From assembly GCA_051892875.1 (NCBI GenBank), contig JBJFGR010000126.1:1-34009 (forward strand): a stretch of 34,009 bases of DNA. The letters are read 5' to 3'. This stretch comes from JBJFGR01 sp051892875. Lineage in GTDB: Bacteria > Pseudomonadota > Gammaproteobacteria > Enterobacterales > Succinivibrionaceae. Shown in pieces: positions 1 to 8,460 of this stretch. A model generated the notes under the pieces. The model worked only from the letters and a program-made list of their open reading frames with translations. It ran no database searches and was not told where the DNA came from. Numbering within the stretch: the first letter of the stretch is position 1; each line of letters begins with the position of its first letter. Both the position numbers and the translations under genes were made by a program.

Positions 1-2
1 AT

Positions 3-143
3 CTTGCCTATAAAATGATCAGCAGTTGGTTTACCCAACAAATAACGTATGTTAGAAACTTCGTTATGGGAATTAAAAAAGAGATATTTGTCAATGCAAG
101 TTTTAAAAAAACTCCTAAACCGCTAGGATTAAGGATTGGTTAA
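3..143 (+). CDS. C-terminal fragment of an unrecognised protein
   Basis: An open frame enters from the left edge and ends at TAA 141-143, leaving 46 residues. The other two plus-strand frames stop within the first 20 bases, so this is the only frame that could be a gene entering the window. The tail is basic, with many Lys and Arg and several aromatic residues, and ends KPLGLRIG. No family was recognised. Its position just upstream of a WbaP-type transferase makes a polysaccharide-related protein possible, but nothing visible in the sequence shows this. The start lies outside the window. Confidence 0.4.
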   Translation, partial: LAYKMISSWFTQQITYVRNFVMGIKKEIFVNASFKKTPKPLGLRIG

Positions 144-332
144 TCAAGCCCCCTTAAATTAAGTGGGAAACTTGAGTTCTATAATAAAAACCAAAAGAAA
201 TGCCTCAATAAAGAAATACCTCAATATTAAAAAATAGTGTATTTCGAATATTACGATTCTACAAAAATAAAAATTTACACTAAATTACTGATAGGTATTT
301 ATAATCAGTATCTGATATCAAAACATAAGTTA

Positions 333-361
333 TTGACATAAAAATATTGATTTATTATCAT
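333..361 (+). promoter_or_regulatory. Sigma-70-type promoter for the sugar transferase gene
   Basis: A perfect TTGACA (333-338) is separated by 17 bp from TATCAT (356-361), which differs from consensus at one base. It lies about 73 bp upstream of the ATG at 435. The rest of 144-434 is AT-rich and shows no other gene or convincing RNA element. No RfaH ops/JUMPstart motif was seen. Confidence 0.65.
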
Positions 362-434
362 TGTTAAATATAATAACCTAATTCAAAAGCGTTCACCCCA
401 AGTGTGTTATTTTTAATATACTAAGTAGTTTTAT

Positions 435-1856
435 ATGTTATCAGCAAGAAAAGGACATCCTGCAATTCTTATATCACTGTTTTTAATAACAGACTATATA
501 TCAATAATTATTGCAGAGCATTTTGCCTATGTAATTAGAAATATTTTAATAACAAATAGCGGAACACTTGTCATTCCTTTTGTTAATTTTTGGATTATTT
601 TTCCTTTAGTTTTTATATTATTTTTAAATTTTGGAAAAGTTTATAATTGTCGCACTCAATTTTGGAAAGTGATGGAAAAAATTTTCTACGCATCAATATA
701 TTCAATTGGCGCCATAATTATATTCATGTACTTCATTGATATCTCTAAAACAACCTCTAGATTATTTATGGTATTCTTTTGGTTATTTAGTTTCTTTTTT
801 CTAGTATTCTTTAGATATATCGATAAAAAAATAGTAGAACATTTTGAACTATTACAAATACCTATTGTTGTTATTGGTGCTGGTAAAACAGCTGATTTGC
901 TTATAAAGGGAATTAAAAATGATTTAGGCCTATCGTATAAAATTTTAGGTTTAATTGAAGATAAAAGTGTAAAATCTGAATTTTTAAAGCAATTTCCTGT
1001 TTTAGGAACTTTTAACGATATTGAAAAAATTATAAAAGAAACGAAAGTAACCCACGTATTCATTGCGACCCCTGGAATATCACAAGAAAAACAAATATCC
1101 CTTATATCAAGAGTTCAACCAATTGTAAAAAATCTAGGAATTGTTCCAAATTTAGTTGGTGTGCCTATGGGTGGTATTGAAATAGACAGTTTATTTAATC
1201 AGAAGCTTATGCTTATTCGTCTGAAAAATAACCTTGCTAGAAAATATAATAAATTATTAAAACTTTGTTTAGACTACATTTTTACAATTATAGGTACAAT
1301 TGTTATATCACCGATACTCTTAACTATTGTAATTCTAATTTACCTAGATTCTCCAGGACCTATATTTTTTAAACACAAAAGAGTTGGAAAAAACGGAAAA
1401 GAATTTTACTGCTATAAATTTAGATCTATGTGCGTTGATGCACAACAAAAGTTAGATCATCTTTTAGCAACAGATCCTGAAGCTAAAAAAGAATGGGAAA
1501 CTTTCTACAAATTAAAACAAGATCCTAGAATAACCAAAATTGGTTCATTCCTGCGTAGCACAAGCTTAGATGAACTTCCTCAGCTCATAAATGTTTTAAA
1601 AGGTGAAATGAGTTTAGTAGGCCCTAGACCTATCACCAAAGATGAATTAGTTAAATATGGAAATAATGTTAGTGATTACCTAATTGTTAAACCTGGAATG
1701 ACTGGCATGTGGCAGGTAAAAGGAAGAAATGATATTACTTATAATGAAAGAGTTCAAATAGATAGTTGGTATGTTCGAAATTGGAGTCCTTGGTTAGACC
1801 TAAGTCTCTTATGGCAAACTTTCTTTGTTATTATAAGAAAGAAAGGTGCATACTAA
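435..1856 (+). CDS. WbaP/WcaJ-type undecaprenyl-phosphate sugar phosphotransferase
   Basis: Polyprenyl-phosphate hexose-1-phosphate transferase of 473 residues. Family members move a sugar-1-phosphate from a nucleotide sugar onto undecaprenyl phosphate at the inner membrane, the first step of O-antigen, capsule or exopolysaccharide repeat assembly. The layout fits the long WbaP form: hydrophobic segments within about 8-125, a nucleotide-binding-like fold starting at GAG 148-150, a membrane segment at about 281-303, then the catalytic bacterial sugar transferase domain. That domain shows KFRSM (328-332), the Asp-Glu pair in SLDELPQ (379-380), LVGPRP (394-399) and PGMTG (420-424). No clear Shine-Dalgarno sequence precedes the ATG, so the start is less certain than the family. 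Sugar specificity (galactose, glucose or other) cannot be read from the sequence. Confidence 0.93.
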   Translation: MLSARKGHPAILISLFLITDYISIIIAEHFAYVIRNILITNSGTLVIPFVNFWIIFPLVFILFLNFGKVYNCRTQFWKVMEKIFYASIYSIGAIIIFMYFIDISKTTSRLFMVFFWLFSFFFLVFFRYIDKKIVEHFELLQIPIVVIGAGKTADLLIKGIKNDLGLSYKILGLIEDKSVKSEFLKQFPVLGTFNDIEKIIKETKVTHVFIATPGISQEKQISLISRVQPIVKNLGIVPNLVGVPMGGIEIDSLFNQKLMLIRLKNNLARKYNKLLKLCLDYIFTIIGTIVISPILLTIVILIYLDSPGPIFFKHKRVGKNGKEFYCYKFRSMCVDAQQKLDHLLATDPEAKKEWETFYKLKQDPRITKIGSFLRSTSLDELPQLINVLKGEMSLVGPRPITKDELVKYGNNVSDYLIVKPGMTGMWQVKGRNDITYNERVQIDSWYVRNWSPWLDLSLLWQTFFVIIRKKGAY

Positions 1857-1890
1857 TATACACTCTAAATAAAATTAAGGAAAAAAAATT

Positions 1891-2244
1891 ATGTGGATTA
1901 TTGCTGTTAGTATTACTCTTTTAGTATTAAGTAACGTTATTATGAATTACGCTTGGTATGGTCATTTAGATTTACTTAAAGACAAGCCTGCAGTAATTGC
2001 TATTATTTTTTCATGGGGAATTGCTTTTTTTGAATACTCACTAATGATACCAGCAAACAGATTTGCACATGAATACCTTACTATTGGTCAATTAAAAATA
2101 ATACAAGAAGCTATAACCTTATCTGTATTTATTCCAATGTCATTACTTTGTTTTGGAGAAAAATGGAATTGGGATTATGCATGGTCTGCATTATGTTTAA
2201 TGGGCGCAGTATTCTTTGCTTTTAGATCAAAAATTTTTGAATAA
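1891..2244 (+). CDS. DUF486 family small membrane protein (DMT-like)
   Basis: A 117-residue protein with four hydrophobic segments (about 3-22, 33-53, 70-90 and 95-112), which is the usual size and topology of the DUF486 family, often labelled DMT family protein. The diagnostic stretches are WYGHL (22-26), SWGIAFFEY followed by PANR, and QLKIIQEAITL in the third helix. Its transport substrate or function is not known. AAGGA at 1877-1881 sits 9 bp before the ATG. It begins 34 bp after the sugar transferase gene and may share its transcript, although the two families are not known to act together. No terminator with a T-run was seen after it. Confidence 0.85.
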   Translation: MWIIAVSITLLVLSNVIMNYAWYGHLDLLKDKPAVIAIIFSWGIAFFEYSLMIPANRFAHEYLTIGQLKIIQEAITLSVFIPMSLLCFGEKWNWDYAWSALCLMGAVFFAFRSKIFE

Positions 2245-2558
2245 TAGAAAATAAAAACTGCATTCATTAATCATTATGTTATATTACTATATTATACATA
2301 CATTATGTAATATTAAGTTTCAAAAAACCTCTGCCTAATACCTAAATCCTTAATAAATCTAATGGTATCTCATACTCCAGTTTCTTGAAATATCATCCAT
2401 TGTTTGAAATTTATAGATCTTAGATCTTTGGTCAATACCTTCTGAATCAAGAAACATCACATATAATTTTTTTCAGTACAGATATTCCAAGAAGATGTAA
2501 CCTCTAAAAACCATGCTGTTCATAACCTGCTTATTAATCAATTCAAAATCTTTCTATT
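2245..2558. other. Intergenic region without a confident gene
   Basis: About 314 bp between convergent genes. No stem-loop with a T-tract was found. The only coding-like trace is a minus-strand frame from about 2523 down to a stop at 2359-2361, interrupted by an in-frame stop at 2473-2475, giving 16 then 37 residues. It could be the remnant of a decayed gene or chance, and no family was recognised. Confidence 0.35.
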
Positions 2559-3503
2559 TCAATTTAATATATTTTTTATTTCTAACATTGTTTCTTTTTG
2601 ACAAATTTGTATAAAAAGAGGTCTAAGTTCAGGATAAATTAAGCGAATATAACCCATTAGTTGTTTTACTCTTGCCTTTTGATAATACTCAGGCAAAATT
2701 ACTTCTATCGTAGCTATAAATTCTTTTATAAACTCTAATACTTGTTCAAATGTATAAGGTTTATCATTATCTCTAATAACACGTTCCAAATTTGGTATGC
2801 TTAAAGCGTATCTAGCCAACATTATACTATCACAACCAGACAATTCTTGACTTTGCTTTGCAGATTCCCTATCTTTTATTTCACCATTAATAATAATATC
2901 AATATTTTTATCTCTGACCATTTCTTTTAACGGAGCTACAGCTTTCCACTGTATTTTATCTGCTATATATCCGTCCTTTTTTGTTCTTGCATGAACAATA
3001 ACCTTTTTAACACCTGATTTTATAACATTCTCAAAAATTTCTATAGATTCAGCAATATCTTCCCATCCCAATCTTATTTTTGCACTTAGAGGAATATTTG
3101 AAGGTATGGTATCTCTAGTTTTTTGTAAAATTTCAGCTATTTTTTTGGGATACCTTAACATTGCTGCACCACCATTTGTACGATGCACAAACCGGGAAGG
3201 GCATCCAAAATTTATATCAATTCCTAAAGCACCACAATCACAAGCAACTTTTGCATTAGCTGCAATTATTTCTGATTGAGCCCCTAAAAGTTGGACCCAT
3301 ACAGGAGTACCACTCTTGGTAAAACCTCCATTATTTTTTAATTCAGGAACTTCACGATAATATACCTTTTTAGGATAAACAATATCATGAACTCTTATAA
3401 ATTCACTTACACAATAATCATATTTATTATGAGAGGTTACTACTTCTCTTAATGGATAATCCAAAACCCCTTCCATAGGAGCTAATACAATTTCTTTATT
3501 CAT
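2559..3503 (-). CDS. dusC: tRNA-dihydrouridine(16) synthase
   Basis: FMN-dependent enzyme that reduces uridine to dihydrouridine in the tRNA D-loop; the DusC subfamily acts on U16. The protein has 314 residues against 315 for E. coli DusC. It shows the flavin-barrel start LAPMEGVLD (7-15), the catalytic Cys in FGCPS (C101), the lysine-containing KIRLGWED (142-149), VHARTK (170-175) and INGEI. APMEGVLD and the C-terminal helical region with KARVKQLMGYIR resemble DusC more than DusA or DusB, which is the basis for the symbol. The gene is transcribed alone from an extended -10 promoter and diverges from the MYG1-family gene. Confidence 0.92.
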   Translation of the reverse strand: MNKEIVLAPMEGVLDYPLREVVTSHNKYDYCVSEFIRVHDIVYPKKVYYREVPELKNNGGFTKSGTPVWVQLLGAQSEIIAANAKVACDCGALGIDINFGCPSRFVHRTNGGAAMLRYPKKIAEILQKTRDTIPSNIPLSAKIRLGWEDIAESIEIFENVIKSGVKKVIVHARTKKDGYIADKIQWKAVAPLKEMVRDKNIDIIINGEIKDRESAKQSQELSGCDSIMLARYALSIPNLERVIRDNDKPYTFEQVLEFIKEFIATIEVILPEYYQKARVKQLMGYIRLIYPELRPLFIQICQKETMLEIKNILN

Positions 3504-3543
3504 CTTATTCTAAGAAAATACAGCCTTACCTAAAACTCATTGC

Positions 3544-3552
3544 ATTATAACA
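3544..3552 (-). promoter_or_regulatory. Extended -10 promoter for dusC
   Basis: Read on the minus strand, TGTTATAAT forms a consensus extended -10 element about 40 bp upstream of the dusC ATG. No good -35 hexamer lies 16-18 bp further upstream, which is typical for extended -10 promoters. Confidence 0.6.
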
Positions 3553-3578
3553 CATTTCAAAATATTACAATCAACACC

Positions 3579-3607
3579 TTGAATAATAACTCATTAAACG
3601 TTAATAT
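3579..3607 (+). promoter_or_regulatory. Probable promoter for the MYG1-family gene
   Basis: TTGAAT (3579-3584), a 17 bp spacer and TAATAT (3602-3607), ending 34 bp before the ATG at 3642. Both hexamers match consensus at about four of six positions. Confidence 0.4.
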
Positions 3608-3641
3608 ACGTGGTATCAATTGATATTTGAGGAATACTTAT

Positions 3642-4631
3642 ATGATTATTGCAACTCACAACGGCACATTTCATGCTGATGAAGTAACAGCTTGTATTAT
3701 ATTTTCATTATTAGACGAATCTGCACAATTTATCCGTTCACGTGATGTTGACACATTGGAAACAGCTGATTATATAGTAGATGTTTCTGGTAAATTTGAT
3801 CTTATAAAACACTTTGACCACCATCCTAGTGAATTTACGGATGCTAGAAATAATGGTATAAAATACGCAACAGCAGGTCTTATCTGGAAAAAATTTGGTC
3901 TAGAATTACTAAAAAAACTGGCATTGGAATATCCAGATTTAGCAAATATCCAAGATGCTATTTTTGCAAAAGCCTGGACTACTGTTGATGAAAAAATAAT
4001 GCAATACATTGATTTAAGTGATAATGGTCAATTAGATTCATATACTGCAGAAATTTGTGGTATAACAAATAATAATAAATCTCCTGAAAATGATGTTTAT
4101 AATAAATTAAAACTATTTTATCAAAATATTCCTGTAATACCCTACATTATTGCTATGCAAAATATAAGTAGCAATGGAGATGAATATCAATTTTCACAAT
4201 TTATTCAAACTATAAATTCATTAAAACCATTATTTAAAAATATCTTCTTAAATACATTAAGAACAAAAAGAGATGAAGAAAAAGTTCTTAATTCTTACGA
4301 TGGTTCAAACATTCTTTTTTTATCTGAAAAACTACCTTGGCTTGAAGCTGTAAAAAGTAATTGGGATTTTTTTGCAAACTGTAAAATTGCAATTTATCCA
4401 GATCATTCAAAAGGTTACCGAATTCAATCACTTCCATCATCTCTATCTTCTCATTTTATAAACAGATGTCCAGCACCTGTTTCATGGAGAGGTAAAGAGT
4501 TTGAAGAATTAAATAAATTAGCAGGAATTTCAAGCGCTACCTTTGTTCATAGATCTGGTTTTACAGGAGGAGCAAAAACTCTAGAGGATATAATGACCAT
4601 GGCAAAAAATTGGATAAAAGAAAGTTGTTAA
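3642..4631 (+). CDS. MYG1 (UPF0160) family metal-dependent hydrolase/exonuclease
   Basis: A member of the MYG1 family, whose eukaryotic representative has been described as a 3'-5' RNA exonuclease and which is related to DHH phosphoesterases. The bacterial role is not established. Motifs, numbered from the ATG at 3642, are THNGTFHADE (5-14), FDHH (58-61), YATAGLIW (75-82), CPAPVSWRG (276-284) and FVHRSGFTGGA (301-311), all family signatures with likely metal-binding His and Asp. A longer frame opens at TTG 3627, but AGGA at 3630-3633 lies 8 bp before ATG 3642 and overlaps that TTG, so the ATG is the better start and gives 329 residues. There is no signal peptide, so the protein is probably cytoplasmic. 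It is transcribed divergently from dusC. Confidence 0.88.
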   Translation: MIIATHNGTFHADEVTACIIFSLLDESAQFIRSRDVDTLETADYIVDVSGKFDLIKHFDHHPSEFTDARNNGIKYATAGLIWKKFGLELLKKLALEYPDLANIQDAIFAKAWTTVDEKIMQYIDLSDNGQLDSYTAEICGITNNNKSPENDVYNKLKLFYQNIPVIPYIIAMQNISSNGDEYQFSQFIQTINSLKPLFKNIFLNTLRTKRDEEKVLNSYDGSNILFLSEKLPWLEAVKSNWDFFANCKIAIYPDHSKGYRIQSLPSSLSSHFINRCPAPVSWRGKEFEELNKLAGISSATFVHRSGFTGGAKTLEDIMTMAKNWIKESC

Positions 4632-4706
4632 TTATTTAAAAAATAATTTACAATACAACCAATTATTTTTAACAAACTATACAATTAAATACATAGGATT
4701 TATACC

Positions 4707-5927
4707 ATGTTATTAAAAGCTTTAGCTACTGTTTTTTTATGTATAATAGGATTAAATGTATCCTACGCAGAAGAACGTATTACACCTCCGCAAGAAAATA
4801 ATACATTACCTCCTCCGTCTGTATCTCAAAACATTCCAGCTCCTCCTAAACTAGATGTTAGAGCATATCTGCTTATGGAATATAAATCAGGAAGAGTTTT
4901 ATTTGGTGAAAATATTGATGAAAAAATAGATCCTGCTTCATTAACCAAGATGATGACATCATACGTTGTAGGTCAAGAAATCAAACTAGGAAGATTACAA
5001 CCAAGTGATATGGTAACCATAAGTGAAAAAGCTTGGAGTAAGAACTATAGCGATTCATCAAAAATGTTTATAGAAGTTGGTAAAAAAGTTTCTGTTGATA
5101 TGTTAAATAAGGGTATTATCATTACTTCTGGTAATGATGCTTGTATCGCTATGGCAGAACATATAGCAGGAACAGAAGACTCTTTTGCATCTCTTATGAA
5201 TCAATGGGGAAAAAGAATTGGATTGACTAACACTAATTTTGTAAATAGCCATGGTCTTTATGATGTTAATCACTATTCTACAGCTTATGACATGGCTGTT
5301 TTAGGAAGGGCACTAATTAAAGACTTACCCGAAGAATATTCTATATACGCACAAAAAGACTTTGAATTTAATGGTATAACTCAGCATAATCGTAACAGAT
5401 TACTTTGGGATGATTCAATAAAAGTAGACGGTATCAAAACTGGACATTTAAGCCAAGTCGGTTATAACTTAGTAGCATCTGCTATAAACCCTCAAAATGG
5501 TATGCGCCTAATATCAGTTGTTATCGGTGATGTTTCTGAAAAAAAACGTGCTATTAATTCAAAAGCTTTATTACAATACGGCTTGCGCTATTATGAACCT
5601 TATACTCCACTAAAAGCTAATGACAAAATAGTCGAAAAAGAAATTAGATTAGGAATGAAAGACACTATAAGCTTAGGTGTTCCAGAAGAAATCTATATAG
5701 CAATCCCAGTAGGTTCAAAAGACAGAGTAAAAGCCAGTTTTAGTTTAAATAATAAACAATTATTAGCCCCAATATCCAAAGGAGATAAACTTGGAAAAAT
5801 CACCATTAGTCTAGATGGAAAACCTTTGTACAAAACCGATCTAATTGCTTTAGAAGATGTATCAGAGGCTGGATTTTTCTCAAAAATATGGGATTACACA
5901 GTTATGACAGTATCTGATTGGTTTTAA
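4707..5927 (+). CDS. dacA: D-alanyl-D-alanine carboxypeptidase (PBP5 type)
   Basis: Serine DD-carboxypeptidase that trims the terminal D-Ala from peptidoglycan pentapeptides in the periplasm. The 406-residue protein begins with a signal peptide ending near SYA-EE (cleavage after residue 21), followed by a Pro-rich stretch to about residue 48. The three penicillin-binding motifs are SLTK (78-81, nucleophile S78), SGN (141-143) and KTG (244-246). A PBP5 C-terminal beta domain covers about 285-380, and the last residues (GFFSKIWDYTVMTVSDWF) form the amphipathic membrane anchor typical of DacA/DacC. AGGA at 4695-4698 sits 8 bp before the ATG. It heads a close-packed dacA-ybeD-sanA run. DacA versus DacC cannot be separated strictly, but the adjacent ybeD favours dacA. 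Confidence 0.95.
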   Translation: MLLKALATVFLCIIGLNVSYAEERITPPQENNTLPPPSVSQNIPAPPKLDVRAYLLMEYKSGRVLFGENIDEKIDPASLTKMMTSYVVGQEIKLGRLQPSDMVTISEKAWSKNYSDSSKMFIEVGKKVSVDMLNKGIIITSGNDACIAMAEHIAGTEDSFASLMNQWGKRIGLTNTNFVNSHGLYDVNHYSTAYDMAVLGRALIKDLPEEYSIYAQKDFEFNGITQHNRNRLLWDDSIKVDGIKTGHLSQVGYNLVASAINPQNGMRLISVVIGDVSEKKRAINSKALLQYGLRYYEPYTPLKANDKIVEKEIRLGMKDTISLGVPEEIYIAIPVGSKDRVKASFSLNNKQLLAPISKGDKLGKITISLDGKPLYKTDLIALEDVSEAGFFSKIWDYTVMTVSDWF

Positions 5928-5960
5928 CAAAAGATTTTTGGTTTTTAGGATTTTTATAAT

Positions 5961-6257
5961 ATGACTGATAATACAACAGAATTAACAGAAACAAAAAACA
6001 AATTGGAAGAGTTACTTACATTTCCAACAACTATAACTTTTAAATTTATCGGAGAAAACATAGAATCATTACCTGCTTATGTAGAAAATTTTTTTAAAGA
6101 TGACATGAAATTAGAATTTTCAATATCTAAAGGAAAAACCTCAAGAACTGGAAAATATTTAACCTTAAATGTTAAAGTAACGGTTCCTAGTTCAAATGTA
6201 ATGATCGATATATATGAAAAAGGCTCACAAATTCCTCATGTTATGCATGTTTTATAA
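5961..6257 (+). CDS. ybeD: YbeD/DUF493 family small regulatory-type protein
   Basis: A 98-residue cytoplasmic protein of the DUF493 family, ferredoxin-like ACT-type fold. Its biochemical role is unknown. The core begins at KNKLEELLTFPTTITFKFIG (residues 12-31) and ends with the conserved DIYEKGSQIPHVMHVL segment, matching the alpha/beta pattern of E. coli YbeD (87 residues) with a slightly longer N-terminus. AGGA at 5947-5950 supports ATG 5961. It starts 33 bp after dacA, as in E. coli, where ybeD also follows dacA. The lipB gene that follows in E. coli is absent here and sanA occupies that position. Confidence 0.9.
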   Translation: MTDNTTELTETKNKLEELLTFPTTITFKFIGENIESLPAYVENFFKDDMKLEFSISKGKTSRTGKYLTLNVKVTVPSSNVMIDIYEKGSQIPHVMHVL

Positions 6258-6279
6258 TTAATTATAGAGTCTTAGAATT

Positions 6280-7110
6280 ATGGCTAACTTCTACAGAGCA
6301 TCATTTTCAAACGAATTTGGAGGATTTATAAAATCAGTAACATATATTGTTACTATAATATTCTTAATTTGTTGCATTCTTCTTGGCATAGCTCTTACAG
6401 ATATCTCAAGAATGTCTATATATACGTATGACTCTGTAGAAAAAGTTCCCTATAATAAAACAGGACTAGTACTAGGAACTTCAAAATACCTCGTAAAAGG
6501 AGGATTAAATACCTACTTTGTTAATAGAATTAATGCAACGGTGGAACTTTATAATTCTCATAAAATTGATTATATTGTTGTTTCTGGCGACAACGCTCTA
6601 CCAAGTTACAATGAACCTAGAATAATGAGAAAAGAATTAATAAAAAGGGGAATCCCTAGCAAAAGAATATATCTAGATTATGCAGGTTTTAGAACTTTGG
6701 ACAGTGTTGTTAGAATTAACAAAATTTTTAAACAAAAAAATATTACCATAATAAGTCAAAGTTTTCAGAATGAAAGAGCTATATATTTAGCACGCCACCA
6801 CGATATACAAGCTATTGGTTATAATGCAAATGGTATAGATGACTCCTTTTTTATATCAATACTTCGTGAATTTTTTGCTCGTATAGTATGCATATTTGAT
6901 GTATATATTTTTGAAAGTATGCCTAAATTTTTAGGAGATACCATAGAAATCGGTTCTGAAACCACAGATCCCAAACAAGCACAATTTCATCAATCCAATC
7001 CTCCTTTTGACAAAGATAATAAAAATTATAATCCCCAAAAAATACAATCACATAATAATGGAGAGATTAATATTGAGGATCTTGATTTTGTAACAAATCC
7101 CCAAAAATAA
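6280..7110 (+). CDS. sanA: SanA-like DUF218 membrane protein (envelope barrier)
   Basis: DUF218 family protein of the SanA branch. SanA contributes to envelope barrier function, originally seen as vancomycin resistance at high temperature in E. coli; its biochemical activity is not settled. One membrane segment (about 18-40) is followed by a periplasmic domain with VLGTSKY (64-70), the conserved VVSGDNALPSYNEP (100-113), LDYAGFRTLDS (132-142) and a Glu/Arg-containing ISQSFQNERA (158-167). All of these align with SanA rather than with ElyC or YdcF. The protein is 276 residues against 239 in E. coli; the extra is a polar Asn/Gln-rich tail after about residue 225 that looks unstructured. It lies 22 bp after ybeD, with only a weak ribosome binding site, and ends at a bidirectional terminator. 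Confidence 0.9.
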   Translation: MANFYRASFSNEFGGFIKSVTYIVTIIFLICCILLGIALTDISRMSIYTYDSVEKVPYNKTGLVLGTSKYLVKGGLNTYFVNRINATVELYNSHKIDYIVVSGDNALPSYNEPRIMRKELIKRGIPSKRIYLDYAGFRTLDSVVRINKIFKQKNITIISQSFQNERAIYLARHHDIQAIGYNANGIDDSFFISILREFFARIVCIFDVYIFESMPKFLGDTIEIGSETTDPKQAQFHQSNPPFDKDNKNYNPQKIQSHNNGEINIEDLDFVTNPQK

Positions 7111-7113
7111 AAA

Positions 7114-7142
7114 AAGACTCTAAATTTTTAATAAAGAGTCTT
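7114..7142. terminator. Bidirectional terminator between sanA and proA
   Basis: AAGACTCT (7114-7121) pairs with AGAGTCTT (7135-7142) across a 13-nt AT loop. A-rich sequence on the left and T-rich sequence on the right allow it to work for both converging genes. Confidence 0.75.
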
Positions 7143-7182
7143 ATTTTCAACACAAGAATTTCTCATTCAATTGAGTTATCAA

Positions 7183-8442
7183 TTACTTTCTTGAAAGATA
7201 ATCACCTTCAGCTATCCATTTGTAACTGGTAAGTTCTTCCAATCCCATAGGTCCTCTTGCATGAAGCTTTTGAGTAGATATAGCAACTTCTGCACCTAAC
7301 CCAAATTGACCCCCATCTGAAAACCTTGTTGAAGCATTTATATATGCACATGCAGATGGTGCTTCATTTACAAAACGACAGGCGTTGTGGTGATTATTAG
7401 TTAAAATAGCATCAGAATGACAAGCTCCATGATTTAACATATGGTTAATAACAGAATCAAAATCGTTCACAACTGAAACATTCATACATAGTGATAACCA
7501 TTCAGTATCAAAGTTTTCTTTTACACCTTTAGTAAGACCTAATACATTTAATTTACTTAAAATTTCAAAAGCATCACCATGTGCAACTAATTTAACATTT
7601 TTGCTTTGCATTCTTTCAGCTAACATTGGTAAAAATTTTAAGGATATATTTTTATGAACTAAAATTGTATCTACCGCATTACAAGCACTAGGTCTTTGAA
7701 CTTTTGAGTTCTCAATAACATCAAGAGCTCTTTCTAGATCTGCAGACTCATCCACAAAAATATGACCAATCCCAAACCCCCCAATTATTACAGGAATAGT
7801 ACTTTCTTTTCGACATAATTCATGGAGAGACTTACCACCTCTCGGAATAATCATATCTACATACTTATCTAAATGTAATAATTCAGTTACATATTCTCTG
7901 TTAGGCTCAGTTATATACTGAACAGCTGCTTTTGGTAATTGAGCTTCTAATAATCCTTTTTGAATAGCTTCAATTAATGCAATATTACTATTGATAGTTT
8001 CTTTACCACCTCTCAAGATACTAGCATTACCAGTTTTTAAACATAAAGAAGTTATATCAACTGTAACATTTGGTCTAGCTTCATATATTACCCCCACAAC
8101 TCCTAGTGGTACTCTTCTTTTTAAAAGCTTCAGCCCATTCGGTAAAACTTTGCTATCAAATTCAGAACCAACAGGATCATCTAAGGATATTACTTTTCTC
8201 ATATCATCTATAATACCCTGCAATCTTGATTCTGTTAGCGTTAACCTATCAAGCATTGCAGAACCAATACCTTTTAACTTTGCATTTTCTAAATCTAAGA
8301 CATTAGCTGTTAAAATTTTATCTTTTGACTGTTCTAAGGCATTAGCGATAATATTTAATGCTTGATTTTTTTTGTATGTTGATAATTTTGATAATACAAA
8401 AGAAGCTTCTTTTGCATCACGTCCCATTTGTTGTAAATCCAT
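7183..8442 (-). CDS. proA: Gamma-glutamyl phosphate reductase
   Basis: Second enzyme of proline biosynthesis: NADPH-dependent reduction of glutamyl-5-phosphate to glutamate-5-semialdehyde in the cytoplasm. It has 419 residues (E. coli 417) with the aldehyde-dehydrogenase fold. Visible motifs are PLGVVGVIYEARPNVTVD (112-129), the glycine-rich LRGGKE (143-148), IIPRGGKSL (198-206) and the catalytic Cys in QRPSACNAVDT (C254). It follows proB by 18 bp on the same strand and so is co-transcribed with its pathway partner. The ribosome binding site is weak, which suggests translational coupling to proB. A bidirectional terminator lies downstream. Confidence 0.97.
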   Translation of the reverse strand: MDLQQMGRDAKEASFVLSKLSTYKKNQALNIIANALEQSKDKILTANVLDLENAKLKGIGSAMLDRLTLTESRLQGIIDDMRKVISLDDPVGSEFDSKVLPNGLKLLKRRVPLGVVGVIYEARPNVTVDITSLCLKTGNASILRGGKETINSNIALIEAIQKGLLEAQLPKAAVQYITEPNREYVTELLHLDKYVDMIIPRGGKSLHELCRKESTIPVIIGGFGIGHIFVDESADLERALDVIENSKVQRPSACNAVDTILVHKNISLKFLPMLAERMQSKNVKLVAHGDAFEILSKLNVLGLTKGVKENFDTEWLSLCMNVSVVNDFDSVINHMLNHGACHSDAILTNNHHNACRFVNEAPSACAYINASTRFSDGGQFGLGAEVAISTQKLHARGPMGLEELTSYKWIAEGDYLSRK

Positions 8443-8460
8443 AATATTTTATATTCCACT

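Noticed and set aside
686..1063. Minus-strand open frame of 125 codons
   Set aside because: It lies entirely within the sugar transferase gene in the opposite strand, lacks recognisable motifs and a ribosome binding site.
1..2244. Polysaccharide island with a mobile element at its border
   Set aside because: Only one sugar transferase is visible, with no transposase, integrase, direct repeats or tRNA attachment site in the window.
3627..3641. TTG start giving five extra residues for the MYG1-family protein
   Set aside because: The ribosome binding site AGGA overlaps this TTG and is correctly spaced for ATG 3642.
7991..8365. Plus-strand open frame of 124 codons inside proA
   Set aside because: Antisense to a well-conserved proA segment, with no family resemblance.
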